A stretch of 47,568 nt of DNA from Gammaproteobacteria bacterium (GTDB taxonomy: Bacteria; Pseudomonadota; Gammaproteobacteria; Porifericomitales; Porifericomitaceae), in NCBI GenBank assembly GCA_014238615.1, contig JABAAT010000031.1, positions 1-47,568 of the forward strand. The letters run 5' to 3'. Of the stretch, positions 22,662 through 31,787 are shown in pieces (position 1 is the first letter of the stretch; each line of letters starts with the position of its first letter). The notes beneath the pieces are model-generated. The model did not search any database and was not told the origin of the DNA. It saw only the letters and a list, made by a program, of their open reading frames with translations. A program made the translations under genes and the position numbers.

Positions 22662-22665
22662 GGGT

Positions 22666-23205
22666 TCAAGGCTGCTCCGCGGTGCTGTTCCATTTGTCCC
22701 ACAACCCGCCGCCCAGCTGTTCCCTGGTCACCTGTTGTATTCTGCCCGGCAGGTCCGCTTCCGCTTCCCTCGGCAACACCTGCCCGCCGTAGTAGATGTC
22801 AGGGGCGCCCACCAGTTGCAACTCCTGCCTTCCAGGCACCCGCCGCACGCGTTGGAGCAAGGTGTACTCCCGCGGGTTGCGCCGCACCCAGATATCAAGC
22901 ACCAGGGTTTCAGTCACATCACCCGCCTGTTCCTCATGCTGGAACAGGCTCTCGTGCCCAAACACCCAGGCAGCGCTTTTTTCCTTGAAGACTTCCACCA
23001 TGCGCCGGCTCTCGGCCACCATGTACCCGGGATCTTCCCCCGCCGCGAAGTTGTCAAAGATCTGCACATCCACCCGCTGGTCGCCCAAGGCCTGAACATA
23101 GGCAAAGGGTTGCATGTGTTTCCCCTCTTCCAGGTTGGAGAAGGAAAGCAGTGCAAAGGCCAGGGACTTGCCCAGCAGGATGACAACGGATTCGGGGAGA
23201 CTCAT
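22666..23205 (-). CDS. Hypothetical protein
   Basis: 179 aa from ATG 23205, preceded by AAAGAG at about 6 nt. The open frame continues upstream to 23304, but the ribosome site supports the shorter form. The N-terminus MSLPESVVILLGKSLAFALL is mildly hydrophobic without a clear signal peptide or transmembrane helix. The middle is acidic and aromatic (DVQIFDNFAAGEDPGYMVAE), and VFGHESLFQHEEQAG contains clustered His and Glu. I do not recognise a family. It lies 108 nt downstream of folP on the same strand and could be the last gene of the pip-folP transcript. Confidence 0.6.
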   Translation of the reverse strand: MSLPESVVILLGKSLAFALLSFSNLEEGKHMQPFAYVQALGDQRVDVQIFDNFAAGEDPGYMVAESRRMVEVFKEKSAAWVFGHESLFQHEEQAGDVTETLVLDIWVRRNPREYTLLQRVRRVPGRQELQLVGAPDIYYGGQVLPREAEADLPGRIQQVTREQLGGGLWDKWNSTAEQP

Positions 23206-23313
23206 GATTTTCTCTTTATCGCTTTCCTGGGATGGGGTCGGGAAGACGAGCATTCCCACTGCCCGGGGCACGCCAAGGGTAGCACCGAAACCAGGCGGAC
23301 TCAACCAATTGCT

Positions 23314-24159
23314 TTAACGACAGCCTTCCAGGGTGCCGGTCAAGTCCGCGGCCTGGCGGTTGGGCCGAACGTCGTGCACCCGAAAGATGCGCACACCGGC
23401 CTGCACCCCCAGTACCGTGGTGGCGCAAGTGGCGCCGATGCGGTACCGCGCTTCCCGGGCGCCTTGCAGTTCGCGCATGAAGCGTTTACGGCTGGTGCCC
23501 AGCAGGATCGGGTACCCGGTGCCGGTCAAGGCTTCCAGGTGCGCCAGCAATTCCAGGTTGTGTTCCCGGGTCTTGCCGAAACCGATGCCCGGATCCAGGA
23601 TCAATTGCCCCGGCGCCAGCCCCACGCGCCGCGCCTGCGCCGCGCGTTCCAGAAGGAAGTCACGTACTTCCCGGATCACGTCCTGGTATACGGGTTGTTC
23701 CTGCATGGTGCGCGGGGTGCCTTGCATATGCATCAGCACGATGGGTAGGCCGCGGCGCGCCGCCAGCTCCAGCATGGCCGGATCGTTGCGCCCGGCTGAA
23801 ACGTCGTTGAGCAGGGCGGCGCCGGCCGCCACCGCGCCGGCCGCCACTTCGGCCGAAGTAGTGTCAATGCTGAGAACGATCCGCTCCGGCAGGCGGCGGC
23901 GCAACTCCGCAAGGACCCCGGAAACGCGGCGCAGTTGTTCAGCGGGCGGCACCGGCGCGGCGCCGGGCCGGGTGGACTCGCCGCCGACGTCAATGATATC
24001 AGCGCCCTCTTCCACCATCCGCAAGGCGTGTTCCAGCGCGTGCCGCGTATCCTCGTAGAACAGGCCGCCGTCGGAGAAGCTGTCCGGGGTCAGGTTGAGG
24101 ATGCCCATCAACAACGTCCGCCCGGGGTGCTCCCGCATCAGGGAAAGCAAGGCGTTCAT
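23314..24159 (-). CDS. folP: Dihydropteroate synthase
   Basis: 281 aa, cytoplasmic. It condenses p-aminobenzoate with hydroxymethyl-dihydropterin diphosphate in folate synthesis. Signatures are LLMGILNLTPDSFSDGGLFY and DIIDVGGESTRPGAAPV, VLSIDTTSAEVAAGAV, ALLNDVSAG, IVLMHMQGTPRTMQ and LDPGIGFGKTREHN, with FRVHDV at the end. ATG 24159 overlaps the pip stop by 4 nt (ATGA), so the long upstream open frame was not used. The usual neighbours ftsH and glmM are absent. Confidence 0.95.
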   Translation of the reverse strand: MNALLSLMREHPGRTLLMGILNLTPDSFSDGGLFYEDTRHALEHALRMVEEGADIIDVGGESTRPGAAPVPPAEQLRRVSGVLAELRRRLPERIVLSIDTTSAEVAAGAVAAGAALLNDVSAGRNDPAMLELAARRGLPIVLMHMQGTPRTMQEQPVYQDVIREVRDFLLERAAQARRVGLAPGQLILDPGIGFGKTREHNLELLAHLEALTGTGYPILLGTSRKRFMRELQGAREARYRIGATCATTVLGVQAGVRIFRVHDVRPNRQAADLTGTLEGCR

Positions 24160-25124
24160 AAGGACATCCGCGCATAGCGGTCCGTGGTATTGAGCAGCGC
24201 CTCCAGCATTTCCGCGCCGCCGGCCAGGTGGCCGGCGCTTTCCAGGATCAGCAGTTCCGAGCCGGGTAACGCATGATGCAGCTCCCAGGAGGCGGAGAGC
24301 GTACAGGTAATATCGCGCCGCCCATGGATGATGGTGACAGGCACGCGCGGCAGCCGCTTCAGGTCGCGCAGCAGTTGATTGGGCTCCAGGAAATAATGGT
24401 TCAGGGCGTAGTGCAGCTCGATGCCCACGCGCCGCACGGCGGAATCCGGCGTCTCTTTTTCGGTGTCTTCCTGGTACGCAGGCGCGCTGGGCGGCGGCAG
24501 GCAGTAGCTGACCAGGCGCCCGGTCCAGGTGTCCCAAAGGCGCGCCGCCCGCAAAGTCTCCTTGCGGTTGCGGCCCGTTACCATGCGAAACAGGTAGGGC
24601 ACCGGCTGGTCCCGCTCGGCCGGCGGCACGCCGCTTAGAAGCTCTTGCCAGGCGTCGGGGAAAAGGTGCGGCGGGCCGTGCACCAGGTACCAGTCCAGAT
24701 CCTCGCGGCGCGCCAGGAAACAACCGCGCAGGATCATTCCGGTGATGCGGTTCGGCTGCCGCTCTCCATAGGCAAGCGCCAGGGCGGCGCCCCAGGAACC
24801 TCCGAACAACAGCCAGCGCCTGATGCCCAGGTTCTCGCGGATCGCCTCCAGATCGGCCAGCAGTTCCTGGGTGTTGTTGTGCTGGAGGCGCCCCCGCGGC
24901 CTGGAACGCCCGCAGGCGCGCTGATCCAGAATGACAACGCGGTAGCGCGCCGGGTCAAAATAGCGCCGATGGTGAGGCTTGGCGCCGGACCCCGGTCCTC
25001 CGTGCAGAAACAGTACCGGGATGCCGTCCGGATTGCCGCTCTGCTCTACATAAATTTCATGGCCGCCGCTGACCGGCAGGTAACAGGTTGCATAAGGCTC
25101 AAGCGGAGAATAGAGATTGCGCAC
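24156..25124 (-). CDS. pip: Prolyl iminopeptidase (alpha/beta hydrolase, S33)
   Basis: 322 aa from GTG 25124. It releases N-terminal proline from peptides. Catalytic features are the oxyanion motif FLHGGPGSGAKPHHRRYFDP, the nucleophile elbow LFGGSWGAALALAYG, Asp in IIHGRRDITC and His in ESAGHLAGG. DQRACGRSRP differs from the common DQRGCGRS by a Gly-to-Ala change. The GTG start gives MRNLYSPLEPYATCYLPV, which aligns with the family N-terminus; the frame further upstream does not. The stop is coupled to folP. Confidence 0.92.
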   Translation of the reverse strand: MRNLYSPLEPYATCYLPVSGGHEIYVEQSGNPDGIPVLFLHGGPGSGAKPHHRRYFDPARYRVVILDQRACGRSRPRGRLQHNNTQELLADLEAIRENLGIRRWLLFGGSWGAALALAYGERQPNRITGMILRGCFLARREDLDWYLVHGPPHLFPDAWQELLSGVPPAERDQPVPYLFRMVTGRNRKETLRAARLWDTWTGRLVSYCLPPPSAPAYQEDTEKETPDSAVRRVGIELHYALNHYFLEPNQLLRDLKRLPRVPVTIIHGRRDITCTLSASWELHHALPGSELLILESAGHLAGGAEMLEALLNTTDRYARMSL

Positions 25125-25182
25125 GGGCAGGCGGTGGGCGGGGAAACAGGGGTGGACGAATGGTGGCCTTGGAGTTGCGGCC

Positions 25183-26172
25183 TTAGAGTTCTTCCAGCAG
25201 ATGTGCGCGCTTCGCCTGGTACTCCTCTTCGCTGATGAGTTCCCTGGCACGCAACTTTTGTAACAGCATCAAGCGCTTCTCCACCAATTCAGGAGCTTCT
25301 CCGGCGTTCGCGCCCTGCTCCAGTTCCCTGATGTATTTGCGCAGGCGCGCGAACTCCAGCTTCAACTGCCGGCTTTCCTCGCGCAGGCGGCCCAGCGATT
25401 CGTCCGAAGGCGCGGGTGTCGCCGCGCCGGTCGCCGGTTGCAGCGCCGCGGCCGGGAGCGTCGGGAAGGCTGCGGTGTTAATAGCCAGCCAATCGAAACG
25501 GGCCTCTCCGCCCACCTTTTGAAACGCTGCTCCCTCCGGCAGGACCATCGTCCAGGCTGCCTCCGCCGGCGCCGCGCCGCGGCGCCCGGTCTTATAAGGG
25601 TAGAGCCGCACATCAGCCTCCCACTCGATACCGCGGAAGTCGCGCCCGGGTCCGAAGTACACCGAACGATGCACATCCCCCAACAGCAGCTGCAGGCGAT
25701 CATCCAAGTAGAAGAGGCGGCCGCCGATGGCTTTTTTATCGTTGAAGAGCCGCCCCCCGTAATAACCGAACAACACGAAGCTCAATTCCTGGCTGGGTTC
25801 CAGTTTGGGGAAGGCTTCCGCCGCATGCCGGCTGAGCAGCTCAACCATCTGGGGAGTAAACACGGGCAGCGGGTCTTCCTCCTTTTCGCCGAAGCCGAAA
25901 AAGCCCTCGGTCCGGTGCCGCACCATCAAGGAGGACAGGACGCGCCGCAGGACCTGCTCGTCCAACTCGGCGGGATGCTGGTTGGGGGGCACATCATCCC
26001 CCCCGACCCTTGTTTCAATGCGGATGTATTGCCGCCTTGACTGCCAAAGCTCGGGGCCGGGTTCGAATTCCTCCTTTTTCCCCCAGTTGAAAAAACTCAA
26101 CGCTGCGGCGGGCGTGCAACACAGCAGGAACGCACTGTACAAAAATGCGCGGAAACAGAGGTGACGGCCCAT
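25183..26172 (-). CDS. Secreted protein of unknown function with SHOCT-like C-terminus
   Basis: 329 aa from ATG 26172 with CAGGAG about 10 nt upstream. A signal peptide (FLYSAFLLCCTPAAALS) ends near residue 27; the cysteine pair raises a lipoprotein possibility, but no clean lipobox is seen. A mixed-charge domain (about 35-225) includes RRQYIRIETRVGGDDVPPNQ and a metal-free-looking central part. A coiled-coil stretch at about 250-290 is rich in E, R and L. The end, LQKLRARELISEEEYQAKRA, is the short helical SHOCT-type pattern found at the C-termini of many oligomeric proteins. The enzyme or structural role is not evident. Confidence 0.7.
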   Translation of the reverse strand: MGRHLCFRAFLYSAFLLCCTPAAALSFFNWGKKEEFEPGPELWQSRRQYIRIETRVGGDDVPPNQHPAELDEQVLRRVLSSLMVRHRTEGFFGFGEKEEDPLPVFTPQMVELLSRHAAEAFPKLEPSQELSFVLFGYYGGRLFNDKKAIGGRLFYLDDRLQLLLGDVHRSVYFGPGRDFRGIEWEADVRLYPYKTGRRGAAPAEAAWTMVLPEGAAFQKVGGEARFDWLAINTAAFPTLPAAALQPATGAATPAPSDESLGRLREESRQLKLEFARLRKYIRELEQGANAGEAPELVEKRLMLLQKLRARELISEEEYQAKRAHLLEEL

Positions 26173-26296
26173 CAGCGGAAAACTCCAGGAGCCACCATCA
26201 AGCCCGGCGAACGGGCGCACGGCGGTAGGGGAAAAACGAGAAGCACCAAGCGAATTATAACGGAAAAGCGCGGCGCCCGCCGCATTGCCGCGTGTC

Positions 26297-27001
26297 TTAA
26301 AGATGCCGGGAAGTGAAGGTCATCAGGCTGGAGGCGGTGCGCATCAGCATTCTCACCGCGCCGGGAAGCGACGTGCCGCCCGCGTGCCGCGCCTGATCCC
26401 GATGCCGGGTCTCATCCACCAACATCCGTTGCAACACGACGCGGCTTGCGGTATCCGCGGACGGCAGCAGGCGCAGGTGTCGATCCAGGTGCGCCACCAC
26501 CTGGTTCTCGGTTTCGGCCAGGAAGCCCAGGCTCCAGCGATCCCCGGCCAGCGCCGCACCGGCTCCAAGCAGAAAAGAGCCCGCGTACCAAAGGGGTGTG
26601 AGTCGGCTTGGGGCGGCGTCGAGCTCAAGCAGGCGCTGCCGGCACCAGGACAAGTGCCGCGCTTCCTCCTGCGCGGCTTGCCGCAGGTGGTCGTGCAGGC
26701 GGGGGGAGCGGGCTCCCGCGAGTTGTCCCAGGTAGAGTGCCTGGGCGCACACTTCGCCGGCGTGATTGACGCGCATCAGTCCGGCGGAGCGGCGCCGCGC
26801 GGCGGCGTGCAGGACGGCGGCGCCCGCCGCCGACGGGCCCCCGGCCGCCGGCGCGGGATCGGGCAGGTCGCCTGGCGGGAGGGCATCCCCGGGTGGCACT
26901 CCGTGCACTTTCCTCAGCCAGCGGTCAACGGCGAAAATCCAGCGATCCGGGGCTGTCTTGACAGCACCCGCCGCTCCGGGGTTTAATGGCGCGTCGCACA
27001 T
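26297..27001 (-). CDS. coq7: Demethoxyubiquinone hydroxylase Coq7
   Basis: 234 aa. It carries out the last hydroxylation of ubiquinone synthesis, on the inner membrane face. The di-iron carboxylate/histidine ligands appear in order: [50 protein letters not shown] and [10 protein letters not shown]. The length and the extended N-terminal ~75 residues fit bacterial Coq7. It is divergent from rplM across an 81-bp gap and 124 bp upstream of the SHOCT-like gene on the same strand. Presence implies aerobic ubiquinone-dependent respiration. Confidence 0.93.
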   Translation of the reverse strand: MCDAPLNPGAAGAVKTAPDRWIFAVDRWLRKVHGVPPGDALPPGDLPDPAPAAGGPSAAGAAVLHAAARRRSAGLMRVNHAGEVCAQALYLGQLAGARSPRLHDHLRQAAQEEARHLSWCRQRLLELDAAPSRLTPLWYAGSFLLGAGAALAGDRWSLGFLAETENQVVAHLDRHLRLLPSADTASRVVLQRMLVDETRHRDQARHAGGTSLPGAVRMLMRTASSLMTFTSRHL

Positions 27002-27082
27002 ACTGCGGCAAAAGACCTCGCGCGGCGGGCGCGGTGCGGCCCGCTATGCGTGATGATTACTTGTGATGACTTAGGCGATACG

Positions 27083-27514
27083 ATGAAAACTTTCATGGCT
27101 TCTCACTCCACCGTGGAGCGGCGCTGGTGTCTGCTGGATGCCTCCGGGAAAACCCTGGGCCGGCTCGCCAGCTTTATCGCCGGGCGCCTGCGCGGCAAGC
27201 ACAAGCCCGAGTATACGCCACACGTGGACTGCGGTGATCACATCGTTGTCGTGAACGCGGCCCGCGTGCGACTGAGCGGCGCCAAGCCGCAGCAGAAGAT
27301 CTACTATCGCCATTCCGGATACCCGGGCGGCCTGCGCGGCATCCCTTTTGAGGCGATGCTCAAGAAACACCCCGAGCGCATCCTGGAGCTGGCCGTGAAG
27401 GGCATGCTGCCCAAGGGCCCCCTGGGCCGGGCCATGTTCCGCAAGCTCAAGGTTTACGCGGGCCCTGAACACCGGCAACAGGCCCAATCCCCCACACCCC
27501 TGGAAATGCAATGA
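27083..27514 (+). CDS. rplM: 50S ribosomal protein L13
   Basis: 143 aa, about the usual 142. [15 protein letters not shown] at the start, [29 protein letters not shown] and the highly conserved [20 protein letters not shown] define the family. ATG 27083 was chosen over an earlier in-frame ATG (27050) by family N-terminus, with AGG about 9 nt upstream. The stop overlaps the rpsI ATG by 4 nt, the universal rplM-rpsI operon. Confidence 0.98.
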   Translation: MKTFMASHSTVERRWCLLDASGKTLGRLASFIAGRLRGKHKPEYTPHVDCGDHIVVVNAARVRLSGAKPQQKIYYRHSGYPGGLRGIPFEAMLKKHPERILELAVKGMLPKGPLGRAMFRKLKVYAGPEHRQQAQSPTPLEMQ

Positions 27515-27918
27515 GCACAGCGCAGCCGCAAAACTTCGTCCAATACAGCACCGGACGCCGCAAAACTTCCGTCGCCCGGGTTTTTATCCGCACGGGCGGC
27601 AGTCGCATCCAGGTGAACGGGCGCACCTTGAACGATTATTTCGGACGCGAAACGCGCCGCATGCTGGTGCGCCAGCCGCTGGTGATCAGCAAGCTGGAAA
27701 ACTCCGTGGATGTATGGGTCACCGTGCGCGGCGGCGGTAACTCCGGACAGGCCGAGGCGATCCGGCATGGCCTGGCTCGCGCCTTGGCCAAGCACAAGCC
27801 GGAGGTGGCCCGTGACCTGCGCACGGCCGGATTGCTGACCCGCGATGCGCGCAAGGTGGAACGCAAAAAGATTGGCCTGCACAAGGCGCGTAAGGCACTG
27901 CAATATTCCAAGCGCTGA
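27511..27918 (+). CDS. rpsI: 30S ribosomal protein S9
   Basis: 135 aa. [19 protein letters not shown] near the N-terminus and [20 protein letters not shown] in the middle are family hallmarks. The basic C-terminal tail [20 protein letters not shown] ends in YSKR and reaches the P-site tRNA in the ribosome. ATGA overlap with rplM. tRNA-Gln follows after 33 nt and may be co-transcribed. Confidence 0.98.
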   Translation: MSTAQPQNFVQYSTGRRKTSVARVFIRTGGSRIQVNGRTLNDYFGRETRRMLVRQPLVISKLENSVDVWVTVRGGGNSGQAEAIRHGLARALAKHKPEVARDLRTAGLLTRDARKVERKKIGLHKARKALQYSKR

Positions 27919-27951
27919 TCCGCGGACGGGGGACCTCGGTTGGGGTACCAC

Positions 27952-28025
27952 TGGGGGATCGTCTAATGGTAGGACAACGGACTCTGACTCCGTCAGTGCA
28001 GGTTCGAATCCTGCTCCCCCAGCCA
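27952..28025 (+). tRNA. tRNA-Gln(CUG)
   Basis: 74 nt with encoded CCA. Acceptor TGGGGGA pairs with TCCCCCA, including the U1-A72 pair typical of bacterial tRNA-Gln, with discriminator G. Anticodon stem ACGGA/TCCGT and loop CTCTGAC give anticodon CTG. The T arm is GCAGGTTCGAATCCTGC. It lies downstream of rpsI. Confidence 0.96.
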
Positions 28026-28073
28026 TTTTTCCCGGCATTTTTCCCGGCCTGCTTTTCTGACGTTTTTCCCGGC
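28026..28073 (+). repeat. Three copies of TTTTTCCCGGC after tRNA-Gln
   Basis: The 11-mer occurs at 28026-28036, 28038-28048 and 28063-28073. The first two copies are a 12-bp tandem starting immediately at the tRNA 3' end. It is not a classical hairpin terminator, but the T-runs may help release the transcript. Confidence 0.75.
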
Positions 28074-28122
28074 CGCCTCCCGGGCCGCTCCACGGTCGGC
28101 ACGGCGGCCGGCGACGTTTCCT

Positions 28123-29409
28123 TCAACCATTTTCCAGTTTTTCGTGCCGCGGCCGCGCCGCGCGCGTTTCCGGAAGGAACAATTCCAGCAGCTCGTTGAG
28201 CCAGCGCAGGCCGGCCTCCGTGGGCTGGATGCGGGGACCGGCGGGGCATAACCAGCCGCGCGCGCGGGCCTGTTCCAACGGTTCACGCACCGCGGAGAGC
28301 GGCAGGCCGGTGCGTTGCCGCCAAAGCCCGGACGCGACTCCGGCGGGCAGGCGCAAGGCATTCAGGAAAAACTCGAGACGCAGGTCGGCCGCCCGCAAAG
28401 GCCGAGCCGACCATCCTGATGCGGTGCCAGCCTCACGCATGTAACGCACCGGGGAAGGCGGCCGGCTCTCACGCTCCACGGCCCGCTCCAGGCTCAGTTT
28501 GCCGTGCGCCCCGGCGCCCAGTCCCAGGTAATCGCCGAAACGCCAGTAATTCAGGTTATGGCGGCACTCCCTGCCGGGCCGTGCCCAGGCGGAAACCTCG
28601 TAGCGCCGGTAACCACGGCTCTCCAGCAAGGCGTAGCCTTCCTGCTCCATGGTCTCCAGGGCCCCGCCGCCCGGCAGCGCCCGCGGTGGACGGTGCGCGA
28701 AAACGGTGCCCGGCTCCAGGGTGAGTTGATACCAGGAAAGGTGCTCCGGCTCAAACTCCAGTGCGGCGGACAGGTCCTGCAAGGTTTGGGCGGCTGTCCG
28801 GCCGGGCAGGCCGTACATGAGATCCAGGTTCAGATTGTCGAACCCCGCGCGCCGGGCATCACGCACCGCGCGCCGCGCGCGTCGGGCATCGTGCGCCCGG
28901 CCCAACTCCTGCAGGGCACTCGTGGAGAAGCTCTGCACCCCCAGTGAAAGACGGTTGACGCCGAGCTGCCGGTAATCCTTTAGCTTCAACCGTGTGGCGC
29001 TTTCGGGATTGGCTTCCAGGCTGATTTCAGCGCTTTCTTCCAGGCACAGCCGTGCCGCACAGGCATCCAGGATGCGCTCCAGCGCGTGCGGTGAGAACAG
29101 GCTGGGTGTGCCGCCGCCGAAATAAACGCTGCCGATACGCCGCCCCGCGACGCGCGGCGCGGCGATTTCCAGGTCGCGCTCCAGGGCCGCGCAATATGCC
29201 GCCTCGCGCGGCGTTGCGGCATGGGCGTTAAAGTCACAGTAAGGACACTTGCTGCGGCACCAGGGCAGATGCAGGTACAGGCCCAGCGGCACCCCGGCCG
29301 GCCGGCGCGGCGTGGGGAAACAGGATTCAGCACGGGCCGCGGGGAGGTTGTGATTCCCGCCGCCGCTCCCGTTGTCCAAGGGTGTCGCGGCACCCACCGG
29401 GGAACTCAT
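28123..29409 (-). CDS. hemW: Radical SAM heme chaperone HemW (HemN-like)
   Basis: 428 aa. The radical SAM cluster motif is CRSKCPYC (CxxxCxxC) within LPWCRSKCPYCDFNAH. SAM-binding and family blocks follow: GSVYFGGGTPSL, LEANPESA, NRLSLGVQSFS and LDLMYGLPGRTAAQ. The C-terminal HemN domain starts near residue 330. The cysteine pattern matches HemW, a heme-binding chaperone; true HemN oxidases have a different N-terminus. An N-terminal extension of about 40 residues precedes the core, so a later start is possible. ATGA overlap couples it to rdgB, a common gammaproteobacterial pairing. Confidence 0.92.
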   Translation of the reverse strand: MSSPVGAATPLDNGSGGGNHNLPAARAESCFPTPRRPAGVPLGLYLHLPWCRSKCPYCDFNAHAATPREAAYCAALERDLEIAAPRVAGRRIGSVYFGGGTPSLFSPHALERILDACAARLCLEESAEISLEANPESATRLKLKDYRQLGVNRLSLGVQSFSTSALQELGRAHDARRARRAVRDARRAGFDNLNLDLMYGLPGRTAAQTLQDLSAALEFEPEHLSWYQLTLEPGTVFAHRPPRALPGGGALETMEQEGYALLESRGYRRYEVSAWARPGRECRHNLNYWRFGDYLGLGAGAHGKLSLERAVERESRPPSPVRYMREAGTASGWSARPLRAADLRLEFFLNALRLPAGVASGLWRQRTGLPLSAVREPLEQARARGWLCPAGPRIQPTEAGLRWLNELLELFLPETRAARPRHEKLENG

Positions 29410-30020
29410 GGCGCGCCGCGCGCGAGCAGGCGCAGCAAGGCGCGCGCGGCGCGGCCGCGGTGACTCAGGCGGTTCTTATGCGGCGCGCTCAGTTCGGCCG
29501 AAGTACGCGCCCCGCCGCCGGGGCGGAACACGGAGTCATAACCAAACCCCCCGGAACCGTGCGCCTCCAGGGCAATGCGCCCCTCCCAGACGCCCTCGCA
29601 GATGAGCGGCGCCGCGTCCCGCGCGTGGCGCAGGAAAATCAGCACACAGCGAAAGCGCGCACCGCGCCGTGCCACGCTCACACCCCGCAGGGCGCGCAGT
29701 AACTTGACGCGGTTCTGTTCATCGCTGGAGTCTTTTCCTGCGTAACGGGCCGAGTGCAGACCGGGCGCGCCCCGCAGGGCGTCGACTTCCAGGCCGGAGT
29801 CATCGGCAATGGCCGGCAACCCGGTGGCCAGGGAGGCGTCCCGGGCCTTGATGAGCGCGTTCTCAACGAAACTCAGTCCTTCCTCCGCGGGGGCGGGTCG
29901 TCCCGCGGGCAATAATTCCAGGCATAGATCGGCGCCGCGCAGCAGGGAACGGAATTCCCGCAGTTTTCCCGGATTGGCGCTGGCCAACACCACCCGGCGC
30001 GTCGTCGTCCCGCCAGCCAA
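29406..30020 (-). CDS. rdgB: XTP/dITP diphosphatase
   Basis: 204 aa from TTG 30020; in-frame GTG codons about 10 residues later, just before VLASANPGKLREF, could be the real start. It hydrolyses non-canonical purine triphosphates (XTP, dITP, ITP) and protects DNA and RNA. Signatures are ASANPGKLREFRSLL, EEGLSFVENALIKARDAS, AIADDSGLEVDAL, GAPGLHSARYAG and GSGGFGYDSVFRP, with HKNRLSHRG at the end. It overlaps hemW by 4 nt. Confidence 0.94.
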   Translation of the reverse strand: MAGGTTTRRVVLASANPGKLREFRSLLRGADLCLELLPAGRPAPAEEGLSFVENALIKARDASLATGLPAIADDSGLEVDALRGAPGLHSARYAGKDSSDEQNRVKLLRALRGVSVARRGARFRCVLIFLRHARDAAPLICEGVWEGRIALEAHGSGGFGYDSVFRPGGGARTSAELSAPHKNRLSHRGRAARALLRLLARGAP

Positions 30021-30062
30021 AATCAGGCGCGCGGGAGAGGGGCCGCAATGATCATGCTGGAA

Positions 30063-30620
30063 TCATTTTTCGAAGCTGTCCAGAAGCACCCTGTCTTGAT
30101 CGTTGTTCCGCAGTTGCCAATGCCGCGTGAGATAGTACATCCCCATCTTAAGCAGCAGGTTCTCGCTCTGTCGGGTTTCCCCAATGTAGCGTGACAACTC
30201 ACCGCTGCTGATGTTGAGGTAAACGACCTGGCCGTAAGAGTCGTCATGCGGCGCGTCCACACAGAGCAGCACCTGGTCGCGCACCATGACGACCATGCCC
30301 GCGCGTTTATGTACCAGGGGCATATCCGGTAGCGCGGACTCAAGATCAAACATCGGGGAAAAAACCACTTCCGCAGTGATATCCAACACGCGCTGCTCAA
30401 GCATGGCGGCATCGGCATCCATGAGGTGCGGCTTCACTTTCATCTGCTGACCGGCTTGCACCACCCGGAACACCAGCAATTTCTCGGAATAACCCCGCGT
30501 TTCCTTGAGGGAGGTCTTGATGCACCAGGCTGCCCCTATGTCCGGCAACTGCGCGATACAGATAGCTCCCGTACTCAGCGCCGTGAAATCCGTTACGTGG
30601 TTTAAAAGGTTAACTCTCAC
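30063..30620 (-). CDS. Hypothetical protein, unrecognised family
   Basis: 185 aa from GTG 30620, which follows a near-perfect AAGGAGG at 8 nt; the upstream ATG frame (30656) would place that site inside the gene. It starts MRVNLLNHVTDFTALSTGAI and ends with basic/acidic helix-like sequence (KMGMYYLTRHWQLRN). There is no signal peptide, membrane helix, or obvious catalytic motif. Mid-protein alternation of hydrophobic and charged residues (VVFSPMFDLESALPDMPLVH, GMVVMVRDQVLLCVDAPHDD) suggests a beta-rich fold. It stands alone between thiL and rdgB, 186 nt from thiL, with its own strong ribosome site. Function unknown. Confidence 0.65.
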   Translation of the reverse strand: MRVNLLNHVTDFTALSTGAICIAQLPDIGAAWCIKTSLKETRGYSEKLLVFRVVQAGQQMKVKPHLMDADAAMLEQRVLDITAEVVFSPMFDLESALPDMPLVHKRAGMVVMVRDQVLLCVDAPHDDSYGQVVYLNISSGELSRYIGETRQSENLLLKMGMYYLTRHWQLRNNDQDRVLLDSFEK

Positions 30621-30806
30621 TGCAGCACCCTCCTTATGCAAACCGTGTCCATCCATTGACCTTCACCCCGGAGCCGCCCTGTCAGCGGGCCGTGGAGAAT
30701 CAGCCTGAAAAATCGCCTGCATCAGCCCACGTCGCATGACAAGCGGCTTTCAGCCAGGCGCCCCGCACACCAAGCGCCATTATAAGCGGAGCAGCGGGTT
30801 CAACAA

Positions 30807-31787
30807 TCACGAGTCTCCCGGTGGCGGCGCACCTCGGCTTGTAAAGTGACGGAAGCCCTCCGCGCGAGGTTGGAAAGTCCGCCCGGAATCCCGCCAGCGC
30901 AGGCCGGGGGCGGCTTCCACTTCGCCTATGCGCGTGCAGGCGCGTCGCAGTTCGGGGTCCAGGGTCGTCCAGCGGGCGGGCGGCAGGGTGAAACAGAGTT
31001 CGTAGTCGTCCCCACCGCCAGCTGCCAATTGCAGGGCTTCCGTCCGGGGACAGGAAGCGCGCAGTGCCGGGGACAGGGGCAATTGCTCCGCGTTCAGAAA
31101 CGCACCGACGCCGCTTGCTTCCAGCAGGTGACGCAGGTCGGCGGCCAGGCCGTCGGAGATGTCAATGCAACTGCTGGCCTTGTCCCGCAGCAGCAGGGCC
31201 TCGTGCACCCGCGGCCGCGGCCGCGCCAAGCGCTCATGCAGCGCCGCCCGGCCGCGTTCCGTCTCACCGGGGCAGGTCTCCAGGCGCAGGGCGCGGGCGG
31301 CATCGCCCAAGGTGCCGGTGACACACACCCAGTCACCCGGGCGGGCACCCGTGCGCCGCATGGCCCGGCCGCGCGGCACGGTCCCAAGCACGGTCACACA
31401 AACACCCAGCGGGGCGCGGCTCAAGTCCCCACCCACCAGGCCGACACCGAATTCCCTCGCCACCTCGAACAGGCCGGCGGCGAAGCTGTCAAGCCAGTCC
31501 GCCTCGGCGCGCGGCAGGCTCAGGGAAAGCAGGAACCAGCGCGGTTGGGCTCCCATGGCCGCCAGATCGCTGAGGTTCACCGCCAGGCACCTGTAACCGA
31601 TCTCCCCGGGCCGCAGGGTGGCCGGGAAATGGCGTCCCTCCAGCAAAGCGTCGGTGCTGACCGCCAACTCCTGGCCGGGCGGCGGCCGCAGCAGGGCCGC
31701 GTCGTCGCCGATGCCCAGTGTTACCCCGGCGGCCGCCGGCCCATCCCGGAACCAACGTCGTACGATCTCGAACTCATCCAGCGCCAT
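30807..31787 (-). CDS. thiL: Thiamine-monophosphate kinase
   Basis: 326 aa. It phosphorylates thiamine phosphate to thiamine diphosphate. Family blocks are DEFEIVRRWF, GIGDDAALLRPPP, LAVSTDALLEGRHF, AVNLSDLAAMGAQP, GLVGGDLSRAPLGV, CIDISDGLAADLRHLLE and AAGGGDDYELCFTLP, with magnesium-binding aspartates in GDDA and STDA. ATG 31787 overlaps the nusB stop by 14 nt. It is the last gene of the riboflavin-nusB operon; pgpA, often next, is absent. Confidence 0.95.
   Translation of the reverse strand: MALDEFEIVRRWFRDGPAAAGVTLGIGDDAALLRPPPGQELAVSTDALLEGRHFPATLRPGEIGYRCLAVNLSDLAAMGAQPRWFLLSLSLPRAEADWLDSFAAGLFEVAREFGVGLVGGDLSRAPLGVCVTVLGTVPRGRAMRRTGARPGDWVCVTGTLGDAARALRLETCPGETERGRAALHERLARPRPRVHEALLLRDKASSCIDISDGLAADLRHLLEASGVGAFLNAEQLPLSPALRASCPRTEALQLAAGGGDDYELCFTLPPARWTTLDPELRRACTRIGEVEAAPGLRWRDSGRTFQPRAEGFRHFTSRGAPPPGDS

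Noticed and set aside
23206-23304. Upstream extension of the hypothetical gene to ATG 23304
   Set aside because: The ribosome site immediately before ATG 23205 supports the shorter product, and the extension has no recognisable character.
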